Assembly: GCF_001039355.2 (NCBI RefSeq)
Contig: NW_019775508.1
Coordinates: forward strand, 287,893-351,892
Source: Lingula anatina
Lineage: Eukaryota > Brachiopoda > Lingulata > Lingulida > Lingulidae
Length of the DNA stretch: 64,000 nt
Direction of reading: 5' to 3'
The notes under the pieces were generated by a model. It was not told the DNA's origin. It did no database searches and saw nothing but the letters and a program-made list of their open reading frames with translations. Each line of letters opens with the position of its first letter. Within the stretch, counting starts at the first letter, position 1. The translations under genes were made by a program, and so were the position numbers. Of the stretch, positions 60,715 to 64,000 are shown in pieces.

Positions 60715-63433
60715 TTTGACATGTTACACTGTTGCCAACACAATCTGCAACATCAATTTACCTATAGATGTGCCTTTCAGGTGCCAAAGTGGTTTATCTA
60801 TGATAAAACCTTGTACCATGCATGTACATTATATCAAAGACCTACTATCTATAAATGAACATACATGGTTAAAACCAGAACGACTGCTTTAATATGACAT
60901 ATGACTAATTCATTACAATCACTACTTTCTTTGCAATAAAGAATAAGAAAGCAGTTTCTGTTGTAAGATAAAAAGCTTTACGTTTTTTGATACACATTAT
61001 TGGTCAGCACAAAAAGGTCAACCTCTGTGGGAAAGTCAAAGAAAACAAGATCACACCCAATAAAACCTTGAACTAGTAAAACCAATTAGGCCATACTTTT
61101 TCAAACAAACACGAATGAAAGTAATTAGTTTGAAACTAACAAGGATGGAGGTGAGAAAAACCTAAATCCTCTTGTGCAGCAATATTTGTTTGAGTCTCAG
61201 CATCTCTTACGAGTTCAGATCATTTCATACCCCACCACATACTAATGGCTCACCTTAACTGTTTCTGGAAAACTCCACTGATCCTAGTCTTGAAAAGGCT
61301 AGGAAAACCAAACTGCCTGCCACTGGTCTAAATTGTGCTTTATCATCAGATCAAAGGGATCAAGATCATCATTCCCTATACATATGTTTATTTTCCTACC
61401 AAATAGTAATCACTGCCAGAATAATATCAGAAAAGCTATGAAGCCATCTCCAACAAAACTAAAACCCTAGACCCCTTCGCACTTTCTGAAATGTCATTTA
61501 AATATTATAGACTGATATAAAGCATTGGTGATGCTCAAGACATTTTAATTCCTAGTTAAATATTTAGGAAAAGTTTAATAATCACAATAATAGAAAATTA
61601 TTTCCAACATTTCCAACCATTTGCAACCATTACCACATTTAAAGGAAGTCATATGGCCATTAATTTCATGCCATGGTCATTTAATTGTGGGCAACACATG
61701 TAAGGAAGTAATTTGTCATGTTCAGTAAATATCACATCTAATTCAGCAATTCCCAGGGCTCAGCTGGGAGAATAGTTCCTTGCAACAATTGGAGAGATTA
61801 CATGCATATAGCATAACTTAAAGGAGAAGAGTCAAAAAAAAAAAAATGAAAAAAAAAAATTATCACAAATGACATCGACTCCATGTTGAATAACTATTTA
61901 AAATTTGAGGCCCCTGACTAGTTTCTTATTTGAAATAAGATTATTTGTGATGACAATTTATCATGGAAAATACAAAATCATCTATGATGAATCATACATG
62001 CATTTATAAGTCTATCATTCATTAAAATCTATTTTCAAGGTATGTATAATTATTTATTTGGGGGAGCTTTTTTTTCAAGCTTATTGTAATGATCATAAAA
62101 AAATCATGAAAGTTCTAACCATGCATTTTGGAAATGTGAACTCAACCATTATCTGCTCTCCTGGCAAAACTTGCGGTTACAATGTACAATTAGTTCTCCT
62201 AAGGTAGTCCCACTCAGAAACCAACAGACATATCAAATATACAGAAAGCAGAAATTTCTTGAGAAAATGTCAAACTGTCAAGATGTTTTGCCATAGCTTT
62301 AAGTTCAGCATGCCACCCAACATAAATTTCACTCTTTTTGATAGTTACAGATTCTATATGCAAATCTGAATGGCCAAAAATGAAAGTTTGTGTCATGCAT
62401 ATACTTTGGAAAATATATATCTTCTGAATAATAAAAATGCCAAAAACTTAAAATTCAATAATCACTTACTAGTAATTGATATCTTTGAATTAATGATATC
62501 TATTTATTGATATATATTTATAAAACTTCATAGCATTGTCTTGAAATAATATATTTTTTTTAAATGAGACAAAGAATTTTCCTGAGACTCCACTTTCTTA
62601 GTTTAAAAATACATACCAAAAGTAAGTACTTTTTGCAGACTTTTGATGTGTACAAACTTCCAGTGCCCCTTTTTCTCCAATAATCATAAGTTATTGTCAA
62701 GAAACACAGTCGGCATTGTCCAATACCATGATGATCAAAAAGTTTGCTTCCAACTATAACTGTTTGGACCAATCAGAACAAATCTGGTAAACTACTTTTG
62801 TCAAGTGCAAGGGCTGCTTTAGGTGACTCTCTTACGCAATAACCAGAGAATAAAGTTGTCACTCTCTCAAAGCATTTTGATACAGATAAGTGTAACGTGT
62901 TAAAAGGGTCCTTTACATATTGCCATACAGCAATGGACATGTTTATGTTTTGTGTTCCTTATTCCAGGCAAATATGTGGTTCATAAGTGAATGACAAGTG
63001 AACTGACAAGTCAAAGTCTAATTGTGCTTATTTTATGAATTGAAATGCTCAATCATTCTGATCAATTTTTCACTCTTATGAAACTTATTCAATGGTACAG
63101 ACAAAAATTTATGTTGAAGGCTCACTCTTCTATATTGATCACATTTTTTGATGCTTCACTTATTTTCCTAAAAAAACCAGTCGTGTAGGCACACAATTCT
63201 ATCCCCTACAAAATACTCTACACAAAATTGTTTTCTTAAACAGCTACCAATAATAATAATAATAATAACCTCAATACATGATCCATATCTGGGTGTCTGT
63301 ATTTAATCATTTTACACATAGCATGTTCAACATGATTCTAACAAGAGCATGCACTTTGCCACAAATAATTTATCTGTTTTGCCTTTCAACATGTGTTGCC
63401 TGGTCAGCAGTTTTGATTTTATTCTTTTTTTAG

Positions 63434-63539
63434 ACAAAGACACAGGCCAAAGCATCCTTAAGAGTCTACAAGTTGAACAATTAGGTGGTATCAAAATTTT
63501 TAGTGGTAGCAATACCACTATCACAAGGTTAAGATCCAG
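63434..63539 (+). other. Candidate plus-strand internal exon, unidentified
   Basis: Acceptor ATTCTTTTTTTAG and donor GTACAT bound 106 nt, open as KDTGQSILKSLQVEQLGGIK, then IFSGSNTTITRLRS. Splice sites and peptide look plausible, but no partner exon or family match is seen. Confidence 0.2.
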
Positions 63540-64000
63540 GTACATATATATCAAATATATCACACAATCAAAATTTCTAACTGAAAGCACCAACAATCTG
63601 CATTGGAATATATTAAGTCCATGTGTCCAACAGGTAGGCCAAAAAGTTCCGAGGCAAACTGAAAGAAAAACTTAATTAAAAAAAAATAAACAAAGCAGCA
63701 AAGCTGTCAAATATACAGACACAAAGCAGAAAATAATGATGCTAGTGCACAATATAGTTTTTTTTTTTTTTTGTAAATTTTGATGCAATGTTACATGATC
63801 ACAGATTTTGAAGCTCACCGATTGGTTGAAAGCAGTCATGTGCAGAACAATATCAGATCATATTGACCTCCGAAATGGTGCATATAGGTACGGATTTTTT
63901 ATGAAAAAGACTCAACACTGCAGGAGACTGAATACAGGACATCACACTACCCAGTTCAGTGTGCTAACTACTTAGGTAAACAGTATTTCAATTTATCTCA

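Larger units (their letters stand above)
55012..64000 (-). other. CELF intron upstream of the 49-nt exon, open at the right edge
   Basis: At least 9 kb with no sequence resembling the 83-nt RRM1 exon or earlier CELF exons. It contains the LINE fragment, the 59703 element and several microsatellites, including (AAT)n at 63249-63268. Confidence 0.6.

Noticed and set aside
60416-60892. Longest open frame in the window (158 codons, plus strand)
   Set aside because: It runs through the (CA)n repeat as alternating Thr-His. Flanking residues are low in information and there is no splice or family support.
63349-63675. Full 108-codon plus-strand frame
   Set aside because: Only the part between the two splice-like sites looks coding; the flanks are AT-rich intron-like sequence.
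1-64000. tRNA, rRNA, CRISPR arrays, operons
   Set aside because: No cloverleaf, rRNA-like stretch, or regularly spaced repeat-spacer array was seen. The GT/AG exon structure is eukaryotic.

Overview
This is an AT-rich metazoan genomic window (roughly one third G+C by eye). Small coding exons are bounded by GT/AG splice sites and separated by introns of 0.1 to 17 kb. There is no bacterial-type gene packing, and no tRNA, rRNA or CRISPR array was seen. The two recognisable genes are conserved animal RNA-binding proteins. The simple repeats, short inverted-repeat elements and a LINE relic suit an invertebrate, probably aquatic, but the phylum cannot be fixed from the sequence alone.

Layout, with all recognised genes on the minus strand. 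(1) 1392-8060: a complete CPEB1-type gene of 12 coding exons (592 aa). It has two RRMs and a C-terminal cysteine/histidine zinc-binding domain. Its core promoter is unusually readable: an octamer at 8232-8239, a TATA box at 8208-8215 and an initiator near 8184. (2) 8216-14858: intergenic DNA with a short inverted-repeat element, a tandem 56-bp CCAAT/octamer module before a TATA box, and microsatellites. (3) 14859-17041: a candidate two-exon gene for an unrecognised 68-aa protein. (4) 17909-55011 and on past the right edge: a CELF/Bruno-like splicing and translation regulator. Ten exons matching the family are present, from the 49-nt exon ending RRM1 through RRM2, a long divergent linker and RRM3. 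The earlier RRM1 exons were not found and should lie beyond 64000.

The most interesting structure is in the CELF gene. All exons of the RRM2-RRM3 linker from 25756 down to 21257 are phase 1 at both ends, so any of them can be skipped without a frame change. Two of them (22148-22240 and 21257-21325) are additional to the usual junction, because direct joining across them recreates the conserved family sequence. A GC-rich, open, 96-nt phase-1 exon lies in the RRM1-RRM2 intron (41502-41597). Two further exons start with ATG and splice in frame into the gene (44557-44581 and 30490-30579), suggesting internal promoters for isoforms lacking RRM1, or RRM1 and most of RRM2. Long GU runs in the predicted pre-mRNA could be sites for self-binding.

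CPEB1 and CELF proteins both control cytoplasmic mRNA fate (poly(A) tail length, translation, stability), and CELF proteins also control splicing. Their co-linear placement about 10 kb apart may be chance or conserved linkage. The introns also hold several inverted-repeat elements, a 3' fragment of a CR1/L2-like LINE and GC-richer unique blocks that may be regulatory.
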